From Pseudoalteromonas phenolica (lineage in GTDB: Bacteria; Pseudomonadota; Gammaproteobacteria; Enterobacterales; Alteromonadaceae), in the NCBI RefSeq assembly GCF_005876835.1, contig NZ_PPSW01000007.1, positions 310,001 to 374,000 on the forward strand: DNA of 64,000 nucleotides, written 5' to 3'. The notes beneath the pieces are model-generated. The model saw nothing but the letters and a program-made list of their open reading frames with translations. It did no database searches and was not told where the DNA came from. Both the position numbers and the translations under genes were made by a program. This document shows, one piece after another, positions 27,893 through 37,195 of the stretch (the first letter of the stretch is position 1; the number at the start of each line of letters is the position of its first letter).

Positions 27893-29698
27893 TTATCGTT
27901 GTGATTCAACCCACTTTTTAATCTTAGATTCTAGAATTGGCATTGGCAGTGCGCCATCAATCAAGATTTGAGTATGAAATGCTTTAATATTAAACTTGTT
28001 ACCAAGTTGTTGTTCTGAATATTTTCTTAGCTCTTGAATTTTAAACTGACCAACCTTATATGAGACAGCCTGACCTGGCCAACCAATATAACGTTCAACT
28101 TCTGCGGTAACATCTGACTCAGCCATAGACGAGTTCTCTAGCATAAACTTAATTGCTTGCGCTCGTGACCACCCCTTAGCATGCAGACCTGTGTCAACAA
28201 CAAGACGCATCGCTCTTAATTGTTCGTCAACTAAGCGACCGTACCACATGAGTGGATCTGTAAATAAACCAAGATCTTTACCAAGGCTTTCTGCATAAAG
28301 CGCCCAGCCTTCAGCAAATACAGTATATCCACCAAACTTTCTAAAGCTTGGAAGACCCTTTACTTCTTGCTGAAGTGCAATTTGAAAATGGTGTCCAGGT
28401 GCGGCTTCATGAATAGACAAGGTTTCTACTAAAAACTTAGGCTGTGCCTTTAAGTTATGCGCATTAATATAAAACACACCAGGTCGACTGCCATCAGGTG
28501 CAGGCGCAGCATATGATGCACCCGCTGCAGACTCAGCCCTGAAGGCTTCAACTAACTTAACTTCGTAATCAGCTTTCGGTGCTATATTAAATAACAATGG
28601 TACTCTTGCATCTATTTTTTTCTTAACTTCAACATAGGCATTGATCAATTCATCTGCAGAATTGAAATAGAACTGTTCATCTTCTCTTAAAAACTCGAAG
28701 AAAGCTTGTAAGTCCCCCTCAAATTTTAATTGACCTTTTACCCATTCCATTTCATTTCTTATACGAGCAACTTCGCTTAAACCAATTTCGTGTATTTCAT
28801 CAGCGCTCATGTCTAAAGTGGTATGATTCGCAATCTGATATTCATACCAAGCTTTACCATTTGGTAACGAACTATAACCAACAGTTTCACGGCTGTTAGG
28901 AAGGTACTCTGTCTTCAAAAAATGCGTCATTTTCTTATATGCAGGTACAAGACTTTCAAGAACCATTGATTTGTATTTAGCTGTTAACTCTTCTTTTTCA
29001 GTTTTTGTGAAAGACTCAGGGAGGTTCTTAATTGGCCCCCAGAAAACTGATTGAGTTTCGTCCTCTATAATATGAGCTTCAAACTGAGGAATGAGTTTAG
29101 CGGTTAGAGCTTTTGGTAAGACAACGCCTTTTTCTATGCCTAAGCGCATATTCGATTCAATACCTGCAAGCCATTCAATAAATCCATCTGCTCGAGAAAC
29201 AAAGTTGTTATAATCTTCAACGCTATTAAATGGCTGAGCGCTTTGTCCTGAGCCTAGGCCGGCAAATACATTATGCAAACCAGACATTTGATTGATTGGC
29301 ATCATATAACTTGGAAATTCAAAACCTTGTTTAGAAAAGGCAAGATCACGTTTTAGAATTTCATAACTTAGTAATGCTTGACCAGACAAGTTATTTTTAT
29401 CAATTTTATCTAGCTTCTGTTGATATGACGTTAGTAATTGATATGTTTCTTTAAGGCTTTCGTACGTTGCAGCCAAATCAAACTTATCATTGACACCTTG
29501 CCTGCCCATATACGTGCCTGAAATTGGGCTAAGTTCAATCATTGAGTTAAAGTAATCTTCGCTCAAACCATTAACTAGATCATTTTGATTCAGCTGTTGG
29601 ATAGATTCTGAAGAACGCTGTGTGTCAGTGCCTGTGGCACTGCAACCAACCAAAGAAGCGGTTAAAGCGACAGCTATTAAAGAGTATTTAAACATCAT
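27893..29698 (-). CDS. DUF885 family lipoprotein, predicted metallopeptidase
   Basis: A 601-residue lipoprotein: the lipobox is LVGCSATG at residues 16-23. The DUF885 core contains HEAAPGHHFQIALQ near residue 440, which resembles an HExxH-like zinc site, and SARSAAGASYAAPAPDGSRPGVFYINAHNL-type substrate-loop sequence nearby. Family members are thought to be membrane-bound peptidases related to M3-like enzymes. AGGA lies before two adjacent ATGs (29698 and 29695), so either may be used. Substrate and role are unknown. Confidence 0.8.
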   Translation of the reverse strand: MMFKYSLIAVALTASLVGCSATGTDTQRSSESIQQLNQNDLVNGLSEDYFNSMIELSPISGTYMGRQGVNDKFDLAATYESLKETYQLLTSYQQKLDKIDKNNLSGQALLSYEILKRDLAFSKQGFEFPSYMMPINQMSGLHNVFAGLGSGQSAQPFNSVEDYNNFVSRADGFIEWLAGIESNMRLGIEKGVVLPKALTAKLIPQFEAHIIEDETQSVFWGPIKNLPESFTKTEKEELTAKYKSMVLESLVPAYKKMTHFLKTEYLPNSRETVGYSSLPNGKAWYEYQIANHTTLDMSADEIHEIGLSEVARIRNEMEWVKGQLKFEGDLQAFFEFLREDEQFYFNSADELINAYVEVKKKIDARVPLLFNIAPKADYEVKLVEAFRAESAAGASYAAPAPDGSRPGVFYINAHNLKAQPKFLVETLSIHEAAPGHHFQIALQQEVKGLPSFRKFGGYTVFAEGWALYAESLGKDLGLFTDPLMWYGRLVDEQLRAMRLVVDTGLHAKGWSRAQAIKFMLENSSMAESDVTAEVERYIGWPGQAVSYKVGQFKIQELRKYSEQQLGNKFNIKAFHTQILIDGALPMPILESKIKKWVESQR

Positions 29699-29778
29699 GT
29701 GTCCTTATTAAGGTATTTATGACAGTGTGCCAGAGCTTAATAAAAAAACCATGTGTAAATTTAAGTTTAAACGCTTTG

Positions 29779-31719
29779 TTACACTTTTAAAGGCAGCACG
29801 ATATGAACACTTAATCCACCCAGCGGACCGTTTGAGGCGAAAATATTTCCTAGATTCGCTTCAATAATTTGCTTACATAAACTTAAGCCAACGCCTTTAT
29901 GTTTACTTGAGTTTTGTCTTGCTTCATCTAAGCGCACAAGGGGGTTGAATATGTCTTTGAATAAATCAGAAGAGATTGCTTCACCTGAATTATCTATATT
30001 TATACTAAGTGCATCTGATTCATTATCGATATTTATTGAAATATTCATTTGTGAACCTCCATGTGCAATGGCATTGTCACAACACTCATTAAATACAGTG
30101 ATCAGGCCTTGTTGATCGTACTCTAAAACCAGCTCCATTTGCTTTGCAGGTAAAGCCTTCTCATCAGGAAGCGCTAAACTCAACTTAGTTTTGTCTACAT
30201 TGATAGATTGAATGTGTGCTAATAAGTCTTTAACCGTATATTGTTTCACTTTTAAAGATTGTACATTTGGCGATACTTGCATTAAGTGATCGATAAACGA
30301 ATTAAGTTCATCAATCTTATTCATCAATTTACCGTAGCTTGTGTGCACATTATCGACAATATTGTGCTGTAGTGATTCAACTTGCACTTTCATCACTGTC
30401 AGTGGCGTTCTTAATTCGTGAGATAAATCAGCAAATAGCTTTTCTTCTTTTTGTTTAACGGCTTCAATGCTTGATTCTTGCTGAAGTTTCTCTTTATGTA
30501 GATTTTGATTTAACACATCAACTTGCGTTTCAAGATATGTGACAAGTTGATTTTGTACTGATTTGTTTTGTATCGCCAGAGCAACGGTAAACAAGCTAAC
30601 CTCTAGCAAATACCCTATTTTTATATAGTCAGAAATCTCAAGACTTGGAAAAATATTTCCATAACTTGCACCGACAATCGTCAATACATTTACAAATAAA
30701 ACATGGTTGAAGAGGCTCAATGAAAAAACTCTTATACCCGGAGCTTTTTGATACCAACTCCAATAAGCAGTGTATAAGAACAGCGGAATAATCAAAGTGC
30801 TCAAGACTAAGTTGAAGAATACTGTATTGAACCAAAGGGAAACCGGGATCAAAACTAGATATGCATATAATAAATACGTATAGATTTTACAAAGCACACT
30901 ATTAAATTGCTTAAGTTGTAAAAAACTCTTGATAAAAAGCAAATGAAAAATCGGCACTGATGTCATCAACAGGGTGGAAAACAAACTGGACTCACCGCCT
31001 AACATAGGCCAAAAATACTTTGAGGTAAATCCAGACATATCCAATACAATCATTAAAAAAGTGAATGTCCAAAGTGCATAGAAAATATTGGTTCTATTAG
31101 GGTTAAAAAATAGATTAACACTAATGATGAGGAGAATAGCCATGACAATACCTGCTATTGCACCATTTATTAGTGTGCTTTTTTGGGAAGTGGCTAAGTA
31201 ATGTTTGTAACTATGTAATCGAATATTGGCAGGTGCGTTGGCAAACGTTCTGTATTCAATTAAAAGTGTTTGTTTTCTATTTAGGTTTAAATTTATAGGA
31301 ATATAAAGCTGGGGGTCGTAAATCGGTCTATCATAAAATGTGTCATTGCCATTGAGCTCAAATTTCAACTTTAAGCTTATGTCCTCAATTTCATAAATTC
31401 GAAATAAAGGAAGTCTTGCATAACCAAAAGATAGGTACCAATTTTCTAAATCAGACTGGTTTTCAACTTCAAGTTTTAACCATTTACTGTAATTATGAAT
31501 TTGTGGCTTCTGTTTTAGACTATGCGCTTCAACCCAATTTCTGTTATCTCGAATAGCATTAGAGTCAAATAGGTGATTGTCATAGTTAAGGTGCATCAAG
31601 CCAAAGCCCTTTAGCTCATAGACCGTACCATGCTTATCTAATACTAGGTCACTTGCTTTCACAGCAAAACTGTAAAGGACAAAACATAGACTCAAAACAA
31701 TAAAATAACAAAAACGCAT
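29779..31719 (-). CDS. 7TMR-DISM sensor histidine kinase
   Basis: A 646-residue membrane kinase. Residues 1-23 form a signal peptide and 24-180 a 7TMR-DISM type extracellular domain with YSKWLKLEVENQSDLENWYLSFG. Seven membrane helices span about residues 185-385. A coiled coil leads to HisKA (SHELRTPL, phosphorylated His434) and HATPase (NECCDNAIAHGG, GVGLSLCKQII). It probably senses an external carbohydrate-like or small ligand through the DISM domain. The ATG at 31719 is used; a TTG three bases earlier is possible. No response regulator is adjacent. Confidence 0.88.
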   Translation of the reverse strand: MRFCYFIVLSLCFVLYSFAVKASDLVLDKHGTVYELKGFGLMHLNYDNHLFDSNAIRDNRNWVEAHSLKQKPQIHNYSKWLKLEVENQSDLENWYLSFGYARLPLFRIYEIEDISLKLKFELNGNDTFYDRPIYDPQLYIPINLNLNRKQTLLIEYRTFANAPANIRLHSYKHYLATSQKSTLINGAIAGIVMAILLIISVNLFFNPNRTNIFYALWTFTFLMIVLDMSGFTSKYFWPMLGGESSLFSTLLMTSVPIFHLLFIKSFLQLKQFNSVLCKIYTYLLYAYLVLIPVSLWFNTVFFNLVLSTLIIPLFLYTAYWSWYQKAPGIRVFSLSLFNHVLFVNVLTIVGASYGNIFPSLEISDYIKIGYLLEVSLFTVALAIQNKSVQNQLVTYLETQVDVLNQNLHKEKLQQESSIEAVKQKEEKLFADLSHELRTPLTVMKVQVESLQHNIVDNVHTSYGKLMNKIDELNSFIDHLMQVSPNVQSLKVKQYTVKDLLAHIQSINVDKTKLSLALPDEKALPAKQMELVLEYDQQGLITVFNECCDNAIAHGGSQMNISINIDNESDALSINIDNSGEAISSDLFKDIFNPLVRLDEARQNSSKHKGVGLSLCKQIIEANLGNIFASNGPLGGLSVHIVLPLKV

Positions 31720-31975
31720 CAAATAGAATCAATTAAGAATTATCAATATTTACAATTTATGAACCAACTATGGATCAAATATGGATTGTATCAGACTACA
31801 CACTAATCAGATTGTAAATGAATGTAAAATCATAAATCTGTAACTATATGTTTCTATAGTGTTCTCAATTATTTTTATGTCATTAAACACTTGAATGATT
31901 ACACAATCACCAGGATGAAATATTTCTGTAATATTTCTCTGTTTTAATGCCGCCTGAAACAAAAACTTCATGAAA

Positions 31976-31991
31976 ATGCCATATAAGGCAT
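31976..31991 (+). promoter_or_regulatory. Inverted repeat just before nptA
   Basis: ATGCC-ATATAA-GGCAT has 5-bp arms and a six-base spacer, ending 18 bases before the nptA start. It could be an operator or an RNA hairpin near the ribosome site (GAGA at 32001). Evidence is limited to symmetry. Confidence 0.25.
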
Positions 31992-32009
31992 AAACAAAAC
32001 GAGAACATT

Positions 32010-33149
32010 ATGAGTGCTTCTAATCAGCAAACACTTTTCAATAAAATCGTAAACTGGGCTGCAATTGCTTTCTTAGTTTATTTAGTATTAGTTGCCGTTG
32101 GTACAGTCAGTGGTGGTTTTAAATTAGCATCTGGTGGTAGTGCTGGTGCAAAAGAGATTTTCTCATTCGCAACCAACCCATTTGTTGCTTTATTACTTGG
32201 TGCCCTTGCAACTGCACTGGTTCAATCATCTTCAACTGTAACATCTGTGATTGTAGGCTTAGTTGCTGGTGGTTTACCTATCAGTATTGCAATTCCAATG
32301 GTGATGGGCGCAAACATTGGTACTACAATCACTAATACATTAGTTTCTATTGGTCATATTCGTTCTAAAGAAGAATTCCAGCGCGCATTTTCAGCATCAA
32401 CGGTTCATGACTTCTTTAACCTTCTTGCGGTATTAATCTTCTTACCTCTTGAGATCATGTTCGGTTTGTTAGAGAAATTTGCATCTAGCCTGGCACATTT
32501 GTTTGTTGGTGATGCAGATCTTTCACTTAAAAGCTACAACTTCATTAAACCTCTAGTAAAACCTGCTGTAGGTTTAGTTAAAGACGCAGTTAGTTTCTTA
32601 GATGGCAAAGCTGTTGGTATTGCAATGGTACTAATCGGTATTGCGATGATCCTATTTGCTGTTACTACGCTTGGTAAATTACTGAAAAAAGCTTTAGTTG
32701 GTAAAGCAAAAGATTTACTACATGGCGCAATCGGTCGTGGCCCAATTGCAGGTATCACATCAGGTGCTGCAGTTACAGTAATGGTTCAATCTTCTTCAAC
32801 CACTACTAGCTTAATGATCCCTCTAGCAGGTAGCGGTGTATTCACTACACGTCAAATTTATCCATTCACGCTAGGTGCGAACATTGGTACTACCATCACT
32901 GCACTACTTGCAGCTACTTCTATCACAGGTCCTGCAGCAGAAGTGGCACTAACCATTGCCCTAGTTCATGTAATGTTTAATGTATTTGCAGTAGCCCTAA
33001 TCTACGGCATGCCTTTACTCCGCGAGATACCATTACAACTTGCTGACAAACTTGCAAAGATTGGCGCTGAAAATAAACCAGCAGCGTTAGGTTATGTACT
33101 TGGTTCATTCTTCGTACTACCTGGTCTAATCATGTTTGCAGTAAGATAA
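32010..33149 (+). CDS. nptA: Na+/phosphate cotransporter
   Basis: A 379-residue inner-membrane carrier of the NptA/SLC34-related Na-Pi family. It has two inverted halves, each carrying the QSSS motif (VQSSSTVTSVIVG near 72, VQSSSTTTSLMIP near 257) and a GANIGTT repeat (near 100 and 287), which shape the Na+ and phosphate sites. About eight to ten membrane helices are predicted. It imports phosphate with Na+, which fits a marine habitat. A terminator follows. I saw no convincing PhoB box in the 287 bases before it. Confidence 0.93.
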   Translation: MSASNQQTLFNKIVNWAAIAFLVYLVLVAVGTVSGGFKLASGGSAGAKEIFSFATNPFVALLLGALATALVQSSSTVTSVIVGLVAGGLPISIAIPMVMGANIGTTITNTLVSIGHIRSKEEFQRAFSASTVHDFFNLLAVLIFLPLEIMFGLLEKFASSLAHLFVGDADLSLKSYNFIKPLVKPAVGLVKDAVSFLDGKAVGIAMVLIGIAMILFAVTTLGKLLKKALVGKAKDLLHGAIGRGPIAGITSGAAVTVMVQSSSTTTSLMIPLAGSGVFTTRQIYPFTLGANIGTTITALLAATSITGPAAEVALTIALVHVMFNVFAVALIYGMPLLREIPLQLADKLAKIGAENKPAALGYVLGSFFVLPGLIMFAVR

Positions 33150-33167
33150 TTAACTTTAGAAAAGATG

Positions 33168-33192
33168 AAAGAGGAGCCCTGCTCCTCTTTTT
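33168..33192 (+). terminator. Intrinsic terminator after nptA
   Basis: AAAGAGGAGC / GCTCCTCTTT with loop CCT, followed by a T run. It lies 19 bases past the nptA stop. Confidence 0.9.
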
Positions 33193-33290
33193 AGTTTTAA
33201 TTGATCTCCTTCATATTAATTCAATAATTTCCTTGCAATTAAATTCTGCTAAGTCTAAATTGACTTTCAAATTTTACTGAAACTTTAAAA

Positions 33291-33833
33291 ATGATTTTAT
33301 CTCAGAAATTAGAAAACTTTGTATTGCACTGTGGTGAAATGGGTAGCCGCTGGGGTTTTAACCGAACGATAGGTCAAATGGTTGGTCTACTGGTTATCAG
33401 TGAGCAGCCTCTTAGTGCAAATGAGATTGCTGAAGCACTTAGGATCAGCCGTGGTAATGTCAGTATGGGGATCAAAGAACTACAATCATGGCAACTGGTT
33501 AAAGTCATTCATGTTCCAGGTGACAGAAAAGAATACTATGCACCAAATGGGTCTATTTGGGATTTGGCAAATAAAGTTTTTGAAGAAAGAAGAAAAAGAG
33601 AGATCGATCCGACACTTACTTTGCTTAGAGATTCAATTATAGAACCAGCAGAGTCGAATGAAGAAGCTTATGCGCAAGAGCAAATGCAACAAATCCATGA
33701 TTTATTAGAAACGGTTACTAAATGGTCAGCTGAATTGCAAAGGCTTTCACCAGAGCAATTACAAACACTCATGAAACTGGGCTCTTCGGTCAGTAAAGTA
33801 ATAGATTTAAAAGATAAGCTTCTAAAGAAATAA
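33291..33833 (+). CDS. GbsR/MarR-type transcriptional regulator
   Basis: A 180-residue protein with a winged helix-turn-helix near residues 35-95. ISEQPLSANEIAEALRISRGNVSMGIKEL is followed by the wing segment HVPGDRKEYY, which fits the GbsR branch of the MarR superfamily. A coiled coil follows to residue 180. Relatives respond to choline or osmotic signals, but the target here is unknown. The gene stands alone after nptA and has a weak ribosome site; a bidirectional terminator lies behind it. Confidence 0.85.
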   Translation: MILSQKLENFVLHCGEMGSRWGFNRTIGQMVGLLVISEQPLSANEIAEALRISRGNVSMGIKELQSWQLVKVIHVPGDRKEYYAPNGSIWDLANKVFEERRKREIDPTLTLLRDSIIEPAESNEEAYAQEQMQQIHDLLETVTKWSAELQRLSPEQLQTLMKLGSSVSKVIDLKDKLLKK

Positions 33834-33862
33834 TTTCACACTTGCAGGCATTATGCCCAATC

Positions 33863-33892
33863 AAAAAAGGCAGCTATGAAGCTGCCTTTTTT
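33863..33892. terminator. Bidirectional terminator
   Basis: AAAAAAGGCAGCT and its complement form a 13-bp stem with a four-base loop, ATGA, with A and T runs at the ends. It serves the regulator gene on the plus strand and mltB on the minus strand. Confidence 0.9.
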
Positions 33893-33906
33893 ATATGAGA
33901 ATCGTA

Positions 33907-34923
33907 CTAGATTTTTGGATAGCCTATTCTATCTGATAGATATCCAACGCTTGTTGCAAAGTAATAAGAGCGATTCCAATGCATTAAGGCTTTGTAGTTA
34001 TCATACGCTAAATACATACGACCATTAATGTCATCAGGCATGACTAACGCAGCTGTAATATCTACTTTAGGTAAGTCTGAGCCATCCGCTCTTCGTAAAC
34101 CTAGGGCTTGCCAGTCACTTAAAGAACGCTCTGAATCTTTCCAGTATTCCAGCCATTGCTTACGCGTTTTAGTACCACGCTTTAGAACATATTTATGATC
34201 GAAATTTTCAGGTAGTTGGATTTGACGACCCCAAGTAAGATTGTCATTCCAACCAGCTTGTTTTAAATAATTAGCAATGGAAGCAAATGCATCAACTTCA
34301 GTCGTCCAAATATCTTTTCGCCCGTCACCATCATAATCAACAGCATAAGAATTAAAAGAAGTTGGCATAAACTGAGTTTGACCCATAGCACCAGCCCAAG
34401 AGCCTTTGAATTTATCTAAACTAATATGACCATCTTTTAATATATCGAGTGCAGCCCAAAGCTGACGCTTATATAAAGCCTCTCGTCTGCCATCGAATGC
34501 GAGAGTCACAACAGAGCTGATAACAGGGTGACCACCTTGAATACGACCGAAATTACTTTCAAGTCCCCATAAGGCAACGATGAATCTAGCTTGTACACCA
34601 TATTCTTTCGCGATCGTTTCTAAAACAGGCTTATGCTTTGCATATAAGTTTCTGGCTCTATCAACTTTCCACTGAGGCACACGTTTTGGTAAATAAGTTT
34701 CTAAAGTTTCAACCACTTCTGGTTGGTTTTTATCCGCTTTTATAACTTTCTTTTTGAATTTAACCGTTGCAAAAGCTTCGTCGACCAAGGCCTGAGAATA
34801 ACCCTTTTCTAGCGCTTCAACTTTCAATTTTGAAACATATTCATCGAATTTAGCTTGTGTATTAGCAAAGGCTGAAAATGATAAACTCGAAGCAATTAAT
34901 ATAGGAAGAACGAATTTAGACAC
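33907..34923 (-). CDS. mltB: Lytic murein transglycosylase B
   Basis: A 338-residue periplasmic enzyme that cleaves the glycan strand of peptidoglycan to give 1,6-anhydro-muramic ends. It has a signal peptide (LPILIASSLSFSAFA) and an SLT-like domain. The catalytic glutamate is in ALWGLESNFGRIQGGHPVISS, and GSWAGAMGQTQFMPTSFNSYAVDYDGDGR contains further conserved residues. There is no lipobox, so it is probably soluble, unlike E. coli MltB. GTG at 34923 has GGAG upstream. The start overlaps the end of ycgL by eight bases, so the two are probably cotranscribed. Confidence 0.93.
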   Translation of the reverse strand: MSKFVLPILIASSLSFSAFANTQAKFDEYVSKLKVEALEKGYSQALVDEAFATVKFKKKVIKADKNQPEVVETLETYLPKRVPQWKVDRARNLYAKHKPVLETIAKEYGVQARFIVALWGLESNFGRIQGGHPVISSVVTLAFDGRREALYKRQLWAALDILKDGHISLDKFKGSWAGAMGQTQFMPTSFNSYAVDYDGDGRKDIWTTEVDAFASIANYLKQAGWNDNLTWGRQIQLPENFDHKYVLKRGTKTRKQWLEYWKDSERSLSDWQALGLRRADGSDLPKVDITAALVMPDDINGRMYLAYDNYKALMHWNRSYYFATSVGYLSDRIGYPKI

Positions 34924-35197
34924 TATCTACTCCGTTTTGTTTTTTTAATTCATCCAAAAGGTTCTCTTCTTTTGGTGGTAATTGTAAGTAAAACCCTTTT
35001 TCAGTTAACTCAGACTGAACAAGACCGATATCAGCAACACCTAAGCGTTCTCTCTTAGATAAATCGAACATCATGACATAAATTGGTGTGCCAAACATAC
35101 CCATTAAAGGTTCAGGAATTTTGCTAAAATCATCACGTTTTTCAATGTAAAGGTAAGTATCTGCTCTTTTTGAGCTTTTGTAGACCGCAGTTAGCAT
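34916..35197 (-). CDS. ycgL: YcgL domain protein
   Basis: A 93-residue cytoplasmic protein of the YcgL family, with MLTAVYKSSKRADTYLYIEKRDDF at the N terminus and FGTPIYVMMFDL in the middle, close to the conserved pattern. The function is unknown. It lies upstream of mltB with an eight-base overlap and is divergent from minC, the place it also holds in other gammaproteobacteria. Confidence 0.9.
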   Translation of the reverse strand: MLTAVYKSSKRADTYLYIEKRDDFSKIPEPLMGMFGTPIYVMMFDLSKRERLGVADIGLVQSELTEKGFYLQLPPKEENLLDELKKQNGVDSV

Positions 35198-35364
35198 TAT
35201 AACCCTATAAATTCTTGCTTATATCTTGACAGCACTATAACATGACTAAAAATATAATTGGAAAGTTTAGCGAGCAACAACTAAGCCTGATTAAGCCTTA
35301 GTGAAATGCTCAATATCCTGTCTTTCTAATTTTATAAACTGGATAATTATAAGAACTGCGTAAT

Positions 35365-36063
35365 ATGTCTGAACAAACATTCGAGTTAAAAGGCAACCTT
35401 TTCACTCTTTCTGTATTACATCTATTTACTGTCGACTTAGCTCTATTACGCAAAGAGCTAGACGAAAAGATTTCACAAGCACCAAAATTTTTCCAAGGTG
35501 CGCCTATCGTAGTTAATCTTTCACAGGTTCAAGAAGAATCAATTGATTTTCTTGAACTTCGCAATGCAATTTCTGCTTTACAACTCAACCCTGTTGGTGT
35601 GTGTAACGGTTCTGAGCAGCAAAATATTTCTGCTAAAGAAGTTGGCTTGTCAGTACTAAATTACAGTCAAGACGTGCAAAAACCAAAACCTAATACTTCA
35701 GCCGAGGTTGTAGAAAAAGAAGTTTATTTACCGCCTCAAGTTATTCAAACAACAGTGCGTTCTGGCCAACAAATTTATGCCAAAGGCAAAGACTTAATTG
35801 TGCTTGGAGCGGTAAGTCACGGTGCTGAAGTAATCGCAGATGGTAATATTCATATTTATGGTACTTTGAGAGGCCGTGCAATAGCAGGCGCTTCAGGTGC
35901 ACAAGATGCGGCAATTTATTGTCAACAATTAAAAGCTGAGTTAGTTTCAATCAATGGCAGCTATTGGTTAAGCGAATCACTTCAAGGTGAGTATTGGGAA
36001 CAACCGGCACAAATAACACAACGTAACGAATCTTTAGAAATAACAGCTTTGGTCAAAGGATAA
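35365..36063 (+). CDS. minC: Septum site-determining protein MinC
   Basis: MinC blocks FtsZ ring formation away from mid-cell. The 232-residue protein has the N-terminal inhibitory domain (residues 1-105) and, after a linker, the C-terminal beta-helix domain (residues 120-220). The latter includes VRSGQQIYAKGKDLIVLGAVSHGAEVIADGNIHIYGTLRGRAIAG, which binds MinD. It is first of minC-minD-minE with gaps of five bases before minD and one base before minE. The order matches E. coli. Confidence 0.96.
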   Translation: MSEQTFELKGNLFTLSVLHLFTVDLALLRKELDEKISQAPKFFQGAPIVVNLSQVQEESIDFLELRNAISALQLNPVGVCNGSEQQNISAKEVGLSVLNYSQDVQKPKPNTSAEVVEKEVYLPPQVIQTTVRSGQQIYAKGKDLIVLGAVSHGAEVIADGNIHIYGTLRGRAIAGASGAQDAAIYCQQLKAELVSINGSYWLSESLQGEYWEQPAQITQRNESLEITALVKG

Positions 36064-36068
36064 TTCAG

Positions 36069-36878
36069 ATGGCAAAAATTATTGTCGTAACTTCAGGTAA
36101 AGGTGGTGTAGGTAAAACTACCTCTAGCGCAGCAATTGGCACAGGCCTGGCCCTCAAAGGATACAAAACAGCCATTATTGACTTTGATATTGGCCTTAGA
36201 AACCTTGATTTAATTATGGGTTGTGAACGCAGAGTTGTTTATGACTTTGTTAACGTTATTAATGGCGAAGCAAACTTAAATCAAGCACTTATCAAAGACA
36301 AAAGAGTTGAAAAACTCTATATCCTTCCTGCATCACAAACACGTGACAAAGACGCGCTTACAAAAGAAGGCGTAGAAAAAGTTTTAAATGAGTTAAAAGA
36401 AGAGTTTGACTATATTGTATGTGATTCGCCTGCAGGTATAGAAGCTGGTGCTATGATGGCGCTTTATTTTGCGGATGAAGCAATTGTAACAACAAACCCT
36501 GAAGTATCTTCTGTACGAGATTCAGATCGAATTTTAGGTATTTTACAGAGTAAATCTCGCCGAGCTGAGCAAGGGTTAGATCCAGTTAAAGAACATCTAC
36601 TTCTTACTCGCTACAACCCTGAACGTGTAAACGCGGGTGAAATGTTGTCTGTGGAAGATGTACAAGAAATCCTTGCTATTGACCTTCTTGGTGTGATCCC
36701 TGAATCAACAGCAGTGCTAAATGCCTCTAACTCTGGTCAACCTGTTATCCTTGATAATGAATCTGATGCTGGTCAAGCTTACGCTGATGCAATTAATCGC
36801 TTACTCGGTGAAGTCGTTGATTTCAGATTCTTAGAGGTTGAGAAGAAAGGTTTATTCAAGCGTATATTTGGAGGATAG
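36069..36878 (+). CDS. minD: Septum site-determining ATPase MinD
   Basis: MinD binds the membrane when loaded with ATP, recruits MinC, and is released by MinE. The 269-residue protein has the deviant Walker [14 protein letters not shown] near residue 10, [14 protein letters not shown] near 40, the Walker B-type segment [14 protein letters not shown] near 118, and a C-terminal amphipathic helix ([12 protein letters not shown]) that targets the membrane. RBS of minE lies in its end. Confidence 0.98.
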   Translation: MAKIIVVTSGKGGVGKTTSSAAIGTGLALKGYKTAIIDFDIGLRNLDLIMGCERRVVYDFVNVINGEANLNQALIKDKRVEKLYILPASQTRDKDALTKEGVEKVLNELKEEFDYIVCDSPAGIEAGAMMALYFADEAIVTTNPEVSSVRDSDRILGILQSKSRRAEQGLDPVKEHLLLTRYNPERVNAGEMLSVEDVQEILAIDLLGVIPESTAVLNASNSGQPVILDNESDAGQAYADAINRLLGEVVDFRFLEVEKKGLFKRIFGG

Positions 36879-36879
36879 A

Positions 36880-37143
36880 ATGTCATTACTCGATTATTTT
36901 CGTTCAGAAAAGAAATCAAGCGCTTCGCTGGCTAAAGAGCGACTTCAAATTATCGTTGCACATGAACGCTCAAAACGCGGCACGCCTGATTACTTGCCAC
37001 AATTAAAGCAAGATATTTTAGATGTTATTAGAAAGTACGTGAAGGTCGATTCTGACGCTGTAAACGTCCAATTTGAACAAAATGAGGATGATTTAGCAGT
37101 TCTTGAACTTAACGTTACATTACCTGATGACGAAAAGTCTTAA
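36880..37143 (+). CDS. minE: Cell division topological specificity factor MinE
   Basis: MinE stimulates MinD ATPase and confines MinC-MinD to the poles. The 87-residue protein starts [11 protein letters not shown], the membrane-targeting helix, then [15 protein letters not shown], the MinD-binding region, and the topological-specificity domain. The ATG at 36880 has GGAGG five bases upstream and is chosen over a longer in-frame reading inside minD. A strong terminator follows. Confidence 0.97.
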   Translation: MSLLDYFRSEKKSSASLAKERLQIIVAHERSKRGTPDYLPQLKQDILDVIRKYVKVDSDAVNVQFEQNEDDLAVLELNVTLPDDEKS

Positions 37144-37144
37144 T

Positions 37145-37174
37145 AAAAAGCCTAGGCAATGCCTAGGCTTTTTT
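37145..37174. terminator. Terminator between minE and rnd
   Basis: AAAAAGCCTAGGC and its complement form a 13-bp stem with a three-base AAT loop, followed by T. It closes minCDE and may also stop rnd transcripts from the other strand. Confidence 0.92.
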
Positions 37175-37195
37175 ATTTTTATCGACAAACTTTAG

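Noticed and set aside
31723-32009. Possible PhoB box before nptA
   Set aside because: TGTAAC, TGTTTC and TGTTCT repeats have spacings of 10 and 11 bases without a clean CTGTCAT half-site. One isolated TGTCAT has no partner 11 bases away.
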